The notes beneath the pieces are model-generated. The model did not search any database and was not told the DNA's origin. It saw only the letters and a list, made by a program, of their open reading frames with translations. A stretch of DNA of 64,000 bases from Tubiluchus corallicola (taxonomy: Eukaryota > Priapulida > Priapulimorpha > Priapulimorphida > Tubiluchidae): NCBI GenBank assembly GCA_030141605.1, contig JAQGDQ010000251.1, positions 1-64,000 on the forward strand. Reading direction: 5' to 3'. The position numbers and the translations under genes were made by a program. Below are positions 35,571 to 48,960 of this stretch, piece by piece (within the stretch, counting starts at the first letter, position 1; each line of letters begins with the position of its first letter).

Positions 35571-38489
35571 TTCACCATGTGACTAAGGAAAAGCTGGCAT
35601 ATCTAACCGGCAAAAACAAAATTTTGTTTGCTTTCCTTTGTGCGAAACACTCAGTAACCAATAGAAATGGCAACAGGCTCTAAATGACACCTGGCCTGTA
35701 TCGCAAACAAATCTGCCATAAATAAATTTACTCAAGCCTGTGTACAACTCACACCTGAATTACGCACATCAAAAGAAACGTCTAATTAAATATCGGCATG
35801 AGAGGAAAATAGAGCAAATCATTAGACATTAGACAAAACAAACAGGCTATTCCATTAGTTTTTAATTTACCAAGTATTGGTTTAGCGCATAGCCAGGCTA
35901 ATATCACGTCTTTCATTTAGCAACCTGGGAAAACTTTGCTCTAACAGCGACCCTTGCTTTGTAGTAACCCATTAAGGTTATATAACTGTAGAAGACACTC
36001 TGCCAGGACGGGACGTAGTCGAAATGTGGTATCCAGAACCATTTTTTAAACAAGAATCTGTTAATGAACCGTATTACAGGTTTTTGATGTTTTCAGATGT
36101 TGTAACAGTATCGATCAGTTCAGGAAAATTACATGTTCAAGTTTATACTCTAGTGTTTATTTGTTCGTACACTAAAAATGACTCTAGTGCCTACTTATTT
36201 GAATATTATTTGAAAGTCCGGAGCAAAACACAAAAGTGATGTATGAATAAATCTTAAAAACAACTGCGTCGTGATTTTGACATTTAAAGTTTTCTTAATA
36301 AACCTGCTTGCAGCATTTTATAAATGTTATTAATAGAATGCATGTTAATTTTATTCATTAGGCAGAGAGCTAGTAGCACACACATTATACCAAGATGTGG
36401 GTTGGAGTCACGAGTTGGATGTTAAGTGACGGTCTTGAATTGCTATTATCGCGCTTAGTAACCGAAATGCGACCTGCTCAGGATATTTACTATCTAAATA
36501 CTTTTTAAACATTCACAAAAGGTGCACCGCAAAAATAAAAAATACGTGTAACATGAACAAATTTGGCATCATGTAAAGTCAATTTAGAAATTTCCTCCAA
36601 CAATTTCCAAACTGGTACTCATAGCTATTCACAGTTAGCATTTCCTATTCACAATAATAATGAAACATTTATGTATAATAAATTATTTACCGAAACTTAA
36701 ACACACAAAACTCAAACTAAGTTATATTATGGCCTTATAATTATCCCCGTAGCCTTACAATAATCTGTGGCCACAAGTGGGGTACTACTACCTGTTCATA
36801 ACACACCTGCTTACATGAAACTAGACTGGTATATCATAATTATTATTACTGTGCGAGTTATAAATTACCATATAAAAACAATGTAATAGCCTGTTATTAT
36901 TTATTGTTCACGAAAACAACAATAACATATGTGTGTCTCTGATTCATAAAATAACGCTCGATTTTCAAACAGACGATTATTTTCGACAATTAATGCTATT
37001 TAGATAGGATAAGGAATTAGGACACCTCAGTGCCAAATTTTTATTTTGTTTTCACTATTGTTTTTACAGTTACTATCATTTCGTGTTCGCTTGTACAATT
37101 ATTTTTATTCGGAGTATAATAAGTTAAATGAGGAGAAAAAGCAACATTAAACTACTTCTGAAAATTACTTACATTTAAGCTTGCTTTTTTGGAAGACTTA
37201 TGTAACTAGAAAATGAAATTCTTAATAATTTAAAATGTTCGCACCTTCCCAGTGTACACCACTCACCAAAAAAATTATTTTTAATGTTATTGACAAGATA
37301 GAGTAATTTAAAATTTGCTTAGTTAGTGAAGGTGTGATACGAATGCTGTGATTATTTTTTCAAACTTTACACAACATTACCTAAACTTGTTTCAAACGAC
37401 TTACCGTCGAAATGGCTGCGCCACATGGTCATCGCGGGAGTTTAAATTTACAAGTTTCATACAGTGTTACTGGTAACGCAAGCCCTGTGTGCAATAAGAC
37501 AGCATTTCAAGAAGAATTTTTTAAGCTTTTTGTTTATGAATTTTTGTTAATTTATTGTATAATAAAATTAATATACGATTCTGTTTGCCTATATTCTCTG
37601 CTTTTTTGTCTTAATTTCTTAGCGATGCCAGACTGTTCATTTGACTAACTCAAACCTCACTAAGAACGAAACCAACGCCAAACGCGCGAGAAGTAATAGA
37701 CCTAATTTCCCTCATAGTGTAGCAATTACGTTCAAATCTTATCTGGGAGTAAGAAAAAAAGGTTTTTGTTCAAACAAGAAATAATACTAGTATCACGCGG
37801 TATTGCAGCTGACAAGCGGACAATGCATGAATGGCAGAGCTCACAAAGGCTTGAATGAAGACTGAAAATGAGATCATGTTGTTGAAGAATAAAACAGACA
37901 GGAGATTGGCACTTAATTTTATTTAATTTTTGAAAACTTTATGTCTCGTGCATTTTTATTAAATTATTGAACGCGCGGGAAATGTTAAAACTGGCTTTGT
38001 GACATGTTGCAAAGGCCTATATAATTACAGCCTACAGAAATTATTTAGCACAAAATTTGGTAAGCCTTGATACATCTTCGCTTATATAGAGTGCCAAACT
38101 TGTAATTATTTTCGAAAACTTTACAAAATTTTACTAAATTATTTTATATAATGGTTTTATTTGTAGGTTTAAATGAAGCTTCCAAAATATTTTTAAACGC
38201 ACGCATACACAAGTTATCCTGTAATATTCAAATCACAGTCTGACTTCACCGTTTTGGGCAAATTTAGTTTATTTATTCAATTAATCTATATTCGTTTATT
38301 AAATCTATAAATTAGGTATCTTATACATGTATATCCATTCTTAATCAGTTTTAAATTGTCTTTATAAACGCATGAAGTGTTATAGCTATTAAATTCGGAG
38401 AATCGCCGTTTTTCGTTGCGCGAGACGAATGACATAATAAATACAGTCTGAAGGTCACCTTTCTGATATGATAAACTGACATCGGTAAC
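35571..38489. other. unannotated DNA
   Basis: One point of interest: an ATG in a good context at 37412 opens a frame starting MAAPHGHRGSLNL, preceded by CGTCGAA. It loses plausibility after about 25 codons, and a GTAACG at 37471 could be a splice donor. Otherwise nothing recognised. Confidence 0.35.
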
Positions 38490-38598
38490 CAAAGACGCTT
38501 TCTCCACTTTTTACGTCATTCTCGCTCACTCGCGCCAGCGACGGGAAACATGGCGATCTTCACGGCAATGTACCGAAGTTCGCTATAAAATGGTAAGT
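38490..38598 (+). promoter_or_regulatory. candidate promoter and first exon ending in a splice donor
   Basis: A local CpG peak (about ten CpG in 100 bp) contains TTACGTCA at 38511-38518 (half CRE, CREB/ATF type), AAACATGGCG at 38547-38556 (YY1-like, ATG at 38550), a 12-codon frame from that ATG to a TAA at 38586-38588, and then AAAATG|GTAAGT with a strong 5' splice site at 38593. Read literally, this is a short 5' exon whose last codon is a second ATG placed right at the donor, an arrangement seen in some housekeeping genes. No downstream exon could be identified in the window. Confidence 0.35.
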
Positions 38599-40122
38599 TA
38601 TTTAATTTATCAGTTACTGTTATCAAAAAATAACTATAGATTCTTTATGTAACCATAATAATACGTTAAAAAACCTGAATGATTGTTGTGGTTATATAGG
38701 CCTTTAATTTCTCACTATCAAAAGTAATCTTCAAAATACTAGTGGAACTCAGTAAGACTTAATTTAAAAAACTTCCAATAATCATATATTAACGGAACTG
38801 TAGCAATCCCCGTCATTGATAGCTAATTGTTTTAGTTCTGCATGCTGTCACTTTCCACCTGCCATATTCGATCTCTGTGGTGTTTATAGACATTGTAGTG
38901 ATCTGATCTGAAAATGCAATCAAGCACTGAGCACCCGTAGGGAGTTCGATTCAGGACACTTCTTTATACTTATAATAAATATTGACTATTTACGTTATGC
39001 TATTGAATACAGTTTAAGTAGATAGCGAAGATAGTTTAAGTAGTATTATTTACGCTCAAAATTATAACATGAATTTGTTATACTTATATTGACACCATTT
39101 TTCATATTTTTTATACACAATATTTCTTGAAATTTCGAAAATTTAATTAGCAAATTAAGCTTCGAAAGCCCACAATTATGGAAAGAGAATTGGCTTCCTC
39201 TTTTTTAACAATTGTGAGAATTTTCATTAATTATACCTATTATGTCCTTTAAAATTAAATTTTACGTTTCTCAAAAATTTAGCTACTTTTCAAAGATGCT
39301 AAAAAAAGTTTTTATGGAATTTTTTTCGGTAAAAATGTTTTTTATTGCCCATTTCTGGCTGAAATACTACTAGAAGGAGCTCACGGAATTATATTTAAGA
39401 CATCAAGTTGTTGTTAAAAAGGAAAAAGCCTCAAAATTATCGTGACCCTAAATGGAAGCTTAGAAAATTTAAAAAAATCATTTTTAAGATTTGTCATTTT
39501 AGCAAAGCAAGACTTGCCCCAAATTTTGTTGAAAATTTGAAAACCCGGGCGTCAAAAGGGGCCGCGTTACAAAATAACAATTAGACCTAATAATTATGCC
39601 ATAGTAACGTTTTTTCCTGCATTGCAGACGCCTATTTAATGAAATGTTGTTGGCGAAAGCAGGAAAATTTAACATTACGTGTTGGGGAAGAACTCAAATT
39701 TAATTAGTAGATTACTGGGTGGGCAAATACTCTTTAACGCCGTTGCAGTAATGTGCTTAGGATAGATTAGAACCACTGCAAATATCAAGCAGTGCCGCTC
39801 CTAGAGAGAAATGTTAACATTCATAATCTTGTCTGGATGTGTGACCACATCTTGACTGAGACTTGTGTGAGTCGAGTGTCCTCTCATATTGCCAATATCG
39901 TGTTCGCATTGAATTGCATAAAGGTGCCGGTCGATTTTCAACACGTAGAATTGGAGATACATAAAGCTACTTATGTACATTTGCGTAAGAGCAAAACACT
40001 GTACGAAAGTCGTTTGAAAAGACTGCATGAAGTTTTTAGTCTATAAAACTTTTTTGTCGTCCCTTTTTTAAATTCGTTCATAAAGGCGCAAAATGTACTT
40101 ATACAAATTCATTTTTTGTTTA
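38599..40122. other. unannotated DNA, possible intron
   Basis: If the donor at 38593 is real, this would be intron. A plus-strand ATG frame of 84 codons at 39792-40046 (MPLLERNVNIHNL...) is non-repetitive but also open on the other strand. I recognise no domain in it. Confidence 0.35.
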
Positions 40123-40429
40123 ACTAGCCCGAAATGCGAAGCTTTGTGTTACTAGCATGTTACATTTTTCCTGACGAACTGCCTGGATGTGTTACTTAGA
40201 AAATCATTTACCGTTGTCGTAGATCCGTTTTTTTCGTGAATGTGTCACTTAGAACACCGTTTACCGTTATAATGAATTCGTTATTTCCTATAAATTAAGA
40301 ATGCGAGGTAATTCTGTTGTGACGTCATAATATTAAAAACCGAAAAAAACTTATTACGTGAACAAGGAGAACAACAATATCACATCACAGCGAAACAGAT
40401 CTCTTTATAGAGTGATTTCGCAAGCCAGG
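40123..40429 (+). mobile_element. hairpin-ended interspersed repeat (copy 3, longest)
   Basis: Begins CTAGCCCGAAATGCGAAGC, includes two diverged tandem copies of a unit of about 52 bp (TGTGTTACTTAGAAAATCAT and TGTGTCACTTAGAACACCGT, each followed by TTACCGTT), then GAATGCGAGG, GAAACAGATCTCTTTATAGAG and a degraded terminal hairpin (TTTCGCAAGC). The left half aligns with the left half of the minus-strand copy at 51667-51914, so the element is at least about 300 bp long and non-coding. Confidence 0.65.
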
Positions 40430-40965
40430 AATTCAAAATCGTTTTTTTGGTTTGCAATGATTATGTAATACTCACCACATGAAAATTTCGCCAGGCTTTA
40501 AGTTGTCTGTTGTAACGTGTAATAACGCTAGGAAATAATACAAAGGATTATTGTTTCCACATGGTTACTGCCTACGACTTGTCCGATGTTAAATAATATT
40601 TTCTAAAGCATTCATTCCAATCTTTTGCGAGCTACTGTGCAATACACTAATACGTGCATTTATGAAAGAAATAATTAGACCTTTACCTCCCGTGTTTGTT
40701 ACAAGACCAGTAATAACTGAAATTTAACCAAAAGCAAAAGTAGTCCAACGGACAGAAGTCAAAGTTCCCATTAAGTCTCAAAAAATTTTATTTTTCAGTG
40801 CAGGAAGCGCAGATTGACGGGCAATGCAAAATAAAAAAAATTGGGACTTAACGGGCACTTTGACTTCTTTATGGTTATGACTATGACAAGTCTCAGAAGA
40901 GCACTATCTTATTAGTCCAACATACATTGAAATATCAGAAAAAGCAATGATTATGCAATTACGTG
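40430..40965. other. unannotated DNA
   Basis: No feature recognised. A short word pair AAGTTCCCATTAAGTC (40763 on) and TTGGGACTTAACGGGCACTT (40840 on) is partly inverted and may mark a small hairpin. Confidence 0.4.
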
Positions 40966-41041
40966 ATAGTAGTAGTGTTGTAGTAGTAGTAGTAGTAGTA
41001 ATAGTAGTAATAGTAAGAGTAGTAGTACATGGTAGTATTAG
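40966..41041. repeat. (AGT)n trinucleotide microsatellite
   Basis: AGT units with AAT and AAG variants. Confidence 0.93.
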
Positions 41042-42380
41042 CAGTAATATCCTTTTATTGTAATGACTATTATCCAAATGTCATTTTAGATTATTTAAAA
41101 ATACAACATTTCGTATAATCACAGACATAACAATTATACACAAGAAATTGTCAATGGTAGTTACTTTTCCCTATTTGTTGTACGAATTGCACACAGTAAA
41201 AATAATATTATTTTTTATTCGTAAATGCCGTAGCATTGTTGCCGCACGAAAATTTGATTAGTTGTCTGAAACACGTATCTCTTCGTGTACGCAATAGACA
41301 ATAGCCGAGGAGTGTAAAATAGCTTTTTCTTCAAATTTACCAAAAAAGACTCTAAACTCCGCTAAATCAAAGGTTTTGCACACTGTTGAATGCACGTTGT
41401 CAAAAACTATTATACTGATTGATAATCAGTGGATTCGAACGCGAAAACTAATAGACATTCAGATTTATTAGCTGGATCCGTGACCTAACAGCCAAAGACT
41501 CGATCATAATATTTGTTGTGCAATGATTATGTAATAGTGTTCAATAGTTTCAGGGAACTGGCGCATTGTATGTAAGCCTGAAGTATGGAGAGCCCTGCGT
41601 TGAACCAAAATGGTTGTACGTTGCACGATGTTCCACCAGCGACACAATTGCTTTTCCACGACTCAACAATGTTGTGGAGAACCAACAAATTTTGGAGAAC
41701 GAAAGTCTTATGCACCACATAAACCAATACGTTACAGCATTTGAAAATCACTGGCACATAGGCAGAACCATTCAATTCGATCAATCAGTGTAAAGAAATA
41801 GCGTTATGGCATTCATGAAACAGGTGCCTTCGTAAATATGGAAGATTGGACAGACCTATCTGATCTGCTTTCCTCAAGATGGATCGTAAAACGAATCTTT
41901 GTTGAGCACTTTGTATGCATTGCCCCATGGTGGTACAATAATCTTGTCCAGAAGTAATTTTCGCACTTTCATGGCGTCTGAAATAAATCACCAAAGATCT
42001 CTTCCGGACCAGGGGCCTGTGTTGATAAATCCACGAACTTTTAAGCTGTGTCAACCTTCATCAGTCACACGAAATCTTTATTCCTTTAATATTGTCGTTA
42101 TTGGACACATGAACCTGTTAATAAGAACACGTATACGATTAATATAAATCATTACTTTTGGAAATCACTGTTCATATAATTGCATAATTAATTGCTATGT
42201 ATTTAGATCAGAGACTATATAATTTAATGAGCCAGTGAATTGTATTATATTTTTAAGCCCAATTTCACTCAAAAAAAGAAAATAGGAAAAAATTTAATAA
42301 GGAAATTAAAATCCAAGGGATGACACGCCATACAGGTTTAAGTCAGAGATAAAACACAACGCTTTGCAGTAGCTTATGAT
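41042..42380. other. unannotated DNA, open on both strands near 41.5-42.1 kb
   Basis: Between 41527 and 42147 both strands carry consecutive frames of 75-89 codons (minus 41785-42054 and 41527-41784; plus 41566-41793 and 41899-42147). Composition is less AT-rich here, which alone lengthens frames. None matches a family I know. A decayed gene or an unrecognised transposon body remains possible. Confidence 0.35.
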
Positions 42381-42590
42381 AATTTCGTTTAGGACGTAGT
42401 CAAGGGTTAACACCTTAAGTAACTCAATACTTATTTCCAAGGAGGTGCCGGTTATTATTACCGCACGTTACTTTGATAACCCGCGTGCTTGGTCGAAGAA
42501 CCAGACATTTTTAAGTCTTTAATCTTACTCGGTCGGGAGTCGAACCCGCGTCCTACAGGGGGAAGCGAGCACTATTGAGCTACACACTTT
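42381..42590 (-). mobile_element. tRNA-derived SINE (family B, copy 1)
   Basis: Minus-strand head: A box TAGCTCAATAG (42582-42572) and a textbook B box GGTTCGACTCC (42546-42536), followed by CCGACCGAG, then a body with TTAAAGACTTAAAAATG, CACCTCCTTGGAAATAAG and GACTACGTCCTAAACGAAA. A second copy lies at 63361-63552 on the same strand. Pol III promoter boxes look intact in this copy only. Confidence 0.87.
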
Positions 42591-44189
42591 TGTTTAATTG
42601 TAATTCTAAGATTAGTTCCAAAATAATTAATTTGTGAATACATATTAAGAGTGCTAACAAAAAGTGAAAATGGGAAAGTATTGAAAGATTTTATGAGAAA
42701 TTTTAAAACACAGTAATGTTGATTTTAGCACAAAATGATCATCTCTTTAGTTTTACCAAGGACTGGGTGACGTCGTTTAGCTGGCTAGCTATGACATTTG
42801 GGTGCATCTCAAATATTCTTCAAATTCGGCTATTGTTTAAGCAGTTTTAATCTTTTCACACGAACTTTTTGTTTTTGCCTTGAATAGAATCTAATTCGTA
42901 CATTTATTACTGCACACCTAATCCTGAATGTTTACTAGAAATAAATCATCATCAATTGCAATTAGTAAAAAAATATGCTACTATAAAACTATCAGTTATA
43001 CATCATTGTGCTATACTCCTTCGAAGAGAAAAAATAACTATTTACGCTAATTTCTTGTACTAATTTACTAACGTACTAATCCTAGAACTTTAAATGCTGA
43101 CAAAATCTAGTCTCAAATTGCCATAATTATATTCTTAAGCATCATCACAGTGCCCTCAGCAGCGGCTTTCTTAGTGTTACATAGCCTATTGTTGTTTATT
43201 TTAATAAATTGTGATAAAAAGTTATGTTTTAAATGTGTTATTTTGTGTTAACTTAAATAATCGAATTTGAATTTTTTCACCTAAATTTGCTCCAAGGACC
43301 TTAATAAACGTAGAACAACACACTTGTGTAAGACCACGGTAAGCAAGTGTCTTCTAATTCTAGAAAACGTAGAGAACAGTTGATAATGAAAAACACGTTT
43401 AGAGTTAGAAACTCGTGTCTCAAAAATATCAGCATGGACAAAATGTGTTAATAAACTGTATGGCTTTAGATATATCATGTTCAAATCGCCATTGAAGCCA
43501 TGGAATTACTGAGTAAATATATGGCTTCATGAAGAATATAACAATGTTAACAAAGAATATAACAGAGAATAAATATAACATAGCTCGTCACTACTCGCTA
43601 CATAACGCAACGTTAAATTGCAGTAAAAATGGCGTATAGGATTCAGTAGAATATTATTTTGAGAATAATAACTATTTATCCGGAAATACTAAAACAATTC
43701 CGTGGCCTTATTTTGCACATTTTTTCCTGGTCGCTCAACTTCATTTATGTAGATGAAAGTTGAATGATTCGTCATTAAAATGTATGAATAACGCAAATAG
43801 TAATAATACGGATACAAATTTGAACTAAAACAAACGCTAATTGCTATTCTGTTATGTAAAAATTATGCGCTACAGAACAATGAAAATGAAAGATTAATTT
43901 TATTATTTTGTTTATTTGTTTTTACTTTTATTTATACATTCATTTATTCATTTTTCCAACGTTTTTATTGTTTATTTAGATTTGTAAACTTCTGTTGCGG
44001 TTTCAAATACACTGTGTATTTAAATTGGCCACGTTCAAATCATCACTAAAGCCACGCATTTACTGAGTAGAAATACGACTTCAAAACCATCAAAACACCC
44101 ACTAAATGTTATTTTAACGTTATGCATCATAACCACATTTTACCCCTCCCCCCTTACCGTATATACATCATTACCACATTTTGCTCACC
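42591..44189. other. unannotated DNA with a weak internal duplication
   Basis: A stretch of about 60 bp near 43478 (GTTCAAATCGCCATTGAAGC, then TTACTGAGTA) recurs in diverged form near 44031 (GTTCAAATCATCACTAAAGC, then TTACTGAGTA). Nothing coding recognised. A short C-rich piece lies at 44146-44158. Confidence 0.4.
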
Positions 44190-44515
44190 TTTGTAGGAAA
44201 GCCTGTCACGGTATTACAAAATGATTACTAGAACTTATGAACAATAAACATCTACTAATTTTTGTTAACTCTGTACGAATTATACAATCTTGTTATTTTA
44301 AAAATGTGGAATAGTAGATTGTTTGTAAATAGTAATCGTCGAATGTGATAGATACAAACGTTTGTTTACTGTATGTTTTGTATATAGTAGTATATTAGTG
44401 TAGCTTTTATCGTAGTATTTTATTGTAGTTTGATGTAATGTTTGAAATGAATTTATATGGCTTTTTTATGCTAAAATAAAATAATCTAATCTAATGTAAC
44501 GTAATCTAATATAAT
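44190..44515 (+). mobile_element. LINE-type 3' UTR with AATCTA tail
   Basis: T-rich, stop-dense sequence ending AAAATAAAATAATCTAATCT and further degenerate AATCTA units to about 44518. This matches the 26041-26545 LINE, whose tail is also built from AATCTAATCT, and suggests the same or a related family in the opposite orientation. The coding part is missing. Confidence 0.5.
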
Positions 44516-44518
44516 CTA

Positions 44519-47500
44519 GACGACTAATGTAATTGGGACGAAGTAAACTATTAATATCTAAATGGCTACAGAATTATAAGCCTGCACTTGTTTCGTAATT
44601 ACAAATTTCGCAGTAAAGTTCCTTTCTGAGTGGAGTTTCACAAATGAGCAAGTACCATCCACAAGGCCCAATCAAGCGAAAGAATCTTTAGTTTTTGGTC
44701 TATGAGCTTTACTTTAATCATGACCAGCCGAAGAAATATATTAACATTCCTAGTGACTAAATTCGCGCAAGAAATAGCATAATTCGCTGCTCATTTAGCA
44801 ATTTAAAATTTCTCCCCAATTTCTACTATTTCCAGTCGGTACAGAAGAACTGAACAAAGACATTCTACCCAATTTGAGTTTATTTTGGACGCTCTGAACT
44901 TAGTCTAGGTTTATCACGCATGGAATAAACTTGAGTGGTCCTACCGGAATAAATAAAGCAATTTTCACTAATATTCGCTGGGTGAAGGTAGCGTGCAACC
45001 CGCGTAAGCCATGCTAGGCTTATAACATCTACTCAAAGCATCCTGTGCGAATGAACACAAAAAAACTTCAACCTGTCTCTCGTATGAACCTTAATCCACT
45101 CTATTCAAACATTTATCCGTAATGACAAGACTGGCAGGTGTAATATGCGTATAGTACTGCGAGGGCGGATCCACAAGGGTGCTTAAAACGTGTCTATGCT
45201 CCTCGCGTTACTTCTGATAATTGACAGAACATTGCATGCATTGCACACCGATTAACAAGGAAACATGCACAATAATTACCACGATGTGACGATGTTCAGT
45301 ATAACAACATTTCACTTATTAGACACACGCAAAAAAGATATCGTAAATCAAACTGCAGTTAACAATGGATATACGAATGAAAACGCCCTACTGTAGATTT
45401 TCTAATCATGATAATAATGCCTTCTGCGTAAATTAATGCAAATAGCTGCTTTTATCCGCATAGCTTTATGGTCAGTAAACTGCTTAGCACGCTAAAAACT
45501 AAAAAAGAAAACAAAACGTAAAAGCATTAACAGTATTCGGCTGCATTATAATCATACAGCTAACAATTACTAACAAGGCGTACTATTTTACATGTGTTTT
45601 ATTCTAAACTTTTTGAAAGATTAATGCTCTGTGTTTTCTTTTAGATAATTCAGATAAAAAGTGATTCAGAATTTGCTATCTTTATTTAAAAATAGTCTTT
45701 TACTGATGAGCATCGCAAATAGGCCTATTGTTTTTGCCGTCTTAACTGATGGCTTAACGTTTTCAACGCTAGAGAATGTAAGAAAAACAATGCTGTGTTG
45801 ATTTTATATAGAAACTACTACAATTACATATCAAGAGTCATTGTTTCAATCTCAATTTTATTGTAGGCATACACGGTACATTCATAAATATAAATTTATT
45901 AATAGAAAGTTCTGTTATCTCACAATGTACATCACTTTTTTATAGTAAAGCGATTACAAAAACCACGATACTTTCAATAAATTCCAGCTAAATTAGTAAC
46001 AATAAGTAATTCAATCTGAGACAGAGGAAATAGTTAAAAAAAACCTTAAAATATTATAACAACATACGTCAATATTTTAGATACTACGGCCATTATTGCA
46101 GCTTTTGCAAAGGTCGTTAAGCTTACAATCTTATCTTCTTTTACCCAGTTGATATAGGTACTCTAATCTTCTAACCTCGGTGCGACACCTAGTGGGCAAT
46201 GGCTACAACAAAACTTAGAAAATCTTTGTTATTAAAATAACTTAAAAAATAGTCACGGGCAATTACTAAAAACATATCGGTCACATCTTTCAAGTACAAG
46301 TTATTTATCTAAAGCAAAATACAGCAAACGCACTCAGTTATAATTACAAAATGATGGATTCATAACATCGGATGATTTTAATTAGCAATGATACTATAAA
46401 TTAAAATTACAGTTTTTGAATCTGATAGGCTACTTGTACGGTGCAAACACCAAAATGTCATTTTTGGTTCATTACGTACATTTAAATTGTGAAATTCTTA
46501 CTTTTAGCTGTTCAAGTGAGTACCGCCGTATTATTATGCTTTCAGTAAACAATTCAATTCAATTCTGTTTCCAGACGAGCACTAAAGATCCTTTTAATCT
46601 TTTAATACAATTTTGTTTTCCTTGCTAAGTAAGTGTATCAAGTATAAATCATTTGTATGTAAATACGAGGCAAAGGTTTTTATTTTCATAAAAATTTTTG
46701 TGTAAAAAATTATAATTTCGATTTATTAAAATAATATAAATTTGATTGTTGCACTTTGTTATTGAAAAATAACACGGGCACGACCGATTGCTAAGTTTTA
46801 AGTAACTAAGAATTCAAATTCATTACAAAACCACTTTATTGTTTAAGTTTATACAATATATAAGTGCAGTACAAATACACGGTTTAGCCTCCTGTTGCGA
46901 AATAATGCAAACATTACTCAGTAACACTTAAAAACAGGTGAAAATTTGTGTAAAATCTTAACGTCAGATGGTGAAAGTAAAACCGCTTTACCTGATACAC
47001 ATATAATAATAGTTTCCTTCTAAAAATAAGAAAAGCTACTTACATATCTTTTCAAAATTTAATAAGCAAATTATATGATGTAGTTCCTAATTTTTATTTG
47101 AAAAATTATACAGATTATACAAAATAAAGTTGCAGCGAATATCTTAAAAGCAATTTATTAGAAATTTATCAGAAATTTTGGGTTGCAGCCAAAATGTAGG
47201 TAATGACATTATGCGAATTAAACACTCATACTGTCGACGCGTGGGAGTTTGCAAGCCAATAAATGACTGAAACTTAACAACTATCAAACTTTCATTATTT
47301 TTTATATAATTTAGTAAGTCTATCTTTATAATAATGTTATAAAACTCTTACTAGCTAATCCACTATAATGAACCCTTGCTATCATCCAAATTGCTGAACT
47401 GTGTATAAGTATCTCTGTGTTCATGTAAGACGCCAAAAAACAAGTATTTTAATTGGAAATAATGTATACGTAATCATGCAGTTTAAGATCTCAAACTGTC

Positions 47501-47656
47501 AAGTTTCAATCAGTAAACTTGTTTTTGGTTATTATAGTCCCCGTTTTAAACAATGCGTAACAGTTTTTGTTTAGTACCATAAACAAAACTTTAGCTGACA
47601 TCTCAGCGGGTATAAATTAGCTTACAATAACAGATAACACAAGAAAATGCCACACA
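44519..47656. other. unannotated DNA
   Basis: 45340-45490 has an enhancer-like look: ATGCAAAT, a POU octamer half, at 45436-45443 within TAATGCAAATAG, next to CATAGCTTTATGG. 45000-45300 is GC-balanced and non-repetitive. No gene recognised. Confidence 0.35.
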
Positions 47657-47687
<31 letters not shown>

Positions 47688-47705
47688 TTATTATTATTAT
47701 TATTA
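47657..47705. repeat. (ATT)n microsatellite
   Basis: Sixteen ATT units with one phase slip. Confidence 0.95.
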
Positions 47706-48756
47706 CATACAGTGCGTCTTTACAGAAACTAGAATTAAATACTCAATTGCTAAAAATACAAGTCAGGCTATAGTTTCGTACTAAAGGTTCGAATAGACCT
47801 TTGAGCTCCAATATGAATTGCAGTTTATAATTTATTTTTTGTTTGATTTATTTGTCAATTGTTAATTAATTTATAGAAAAAGCACTTGGACTTTCTTAAT
47901 TATAAAGTGTATAACGCACATAATTTTTACGCTAACACAACGTATTAGCTGTTACTCGGTCAAACAGTTATATGAAACAAATAGCAGATACACAAAGTAC
48001 AGACGAAAAGTATAGTTGTTGCAAAACTTGGAATTCAAGGGGTGAGCATCGTTCACCAACGTTTATATATTTAAAAAAGTCACGAAATTTAATGGTTAAA
48101 TTACAGACAAAATATAAAAAGATAAAAAACGAGGAATGTTGCTATACTTTGTGTGCTATATTCTCCCTGCACTGCGTGCGGAAAATCGCAAAACGCAGTA
48201 ACGTAAAACCAGAGAGCGGGCAGTCAATAATATACGTTAGTCAACAATAGTCAAAATAATGATTATGCATAATGACCACACAGTAATTATCAACTCGTTA
48301 ATATTTCTGTTTTAACTCTAAGTCTTTTGAGTTTGTTCATTTAGCATTTTAATAAATTTGAAATAGTAAATTAATTTTGATTTGGTTGTTATTTAATTTT
48401 TTTTCACTACTCTACTCGAGGAAAACTTTTAGAAAATTTTTTGCGTTGCTTTAGGCCAAATACACTAAAAAAATTGTAATTATTTGAAATTTTATTATTG
48501 CTGGTACAGATACAATTTTTAATTTATGTTTGTGTGATGCATGTAAATTAACCTTTGTGTTAATTTAATTTCTTTATAGAAACATTTATTACTAATTATA
48601 AAGAAATGGTTATTAAGCTTTAAGTGTGTCTGATATATTTAAAAATCCATTTATTTACCTGCATTTAATAAAAAGCATAATAACATAATTAAATGAAATA
48701 AAATCATAGACCTAGATATTATCATTAGCACTGCAAACAGCATACTTTCACACAAG
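47706..48756. other. unannotated DNA with a 92-codon frame
   Basis: The ATG frame at 47972-48250 is basic and Cys-rich (MKQIADTQSTDEKYSCCKTW...). It resembles no family I can name. No splice, promoter or poly(A) context supports it. Confidence 0.35.
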
Positions 48757-48895
<139 letters not shown>

Positions 48896-48960
48896 GTCGT
48901 TCTTGTTGTTATTATTATCATTATCATTATCATTAGTGTTATCATCTTCATCGCTATCGC

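Noticed and set aside
36380-36430. Possible B box (GGTTGGAGTC) of a tRNA-like element
   Set aside because: Deviates from the consensus and lacks an A box or pairing T arm.
38930-38960. Possible B box (GAGTTCGATTC) of a SINE
   Set aside because: No A box at a fitting distance, and no body similar to the other SINEs here.
41527-42147. Overlapping frames on both strands suggesting a decayed gene
   Set aside because: No family resemblance on either strand; locally higher GC is enough to lengthen frames. Kept only as a note in the feature table.
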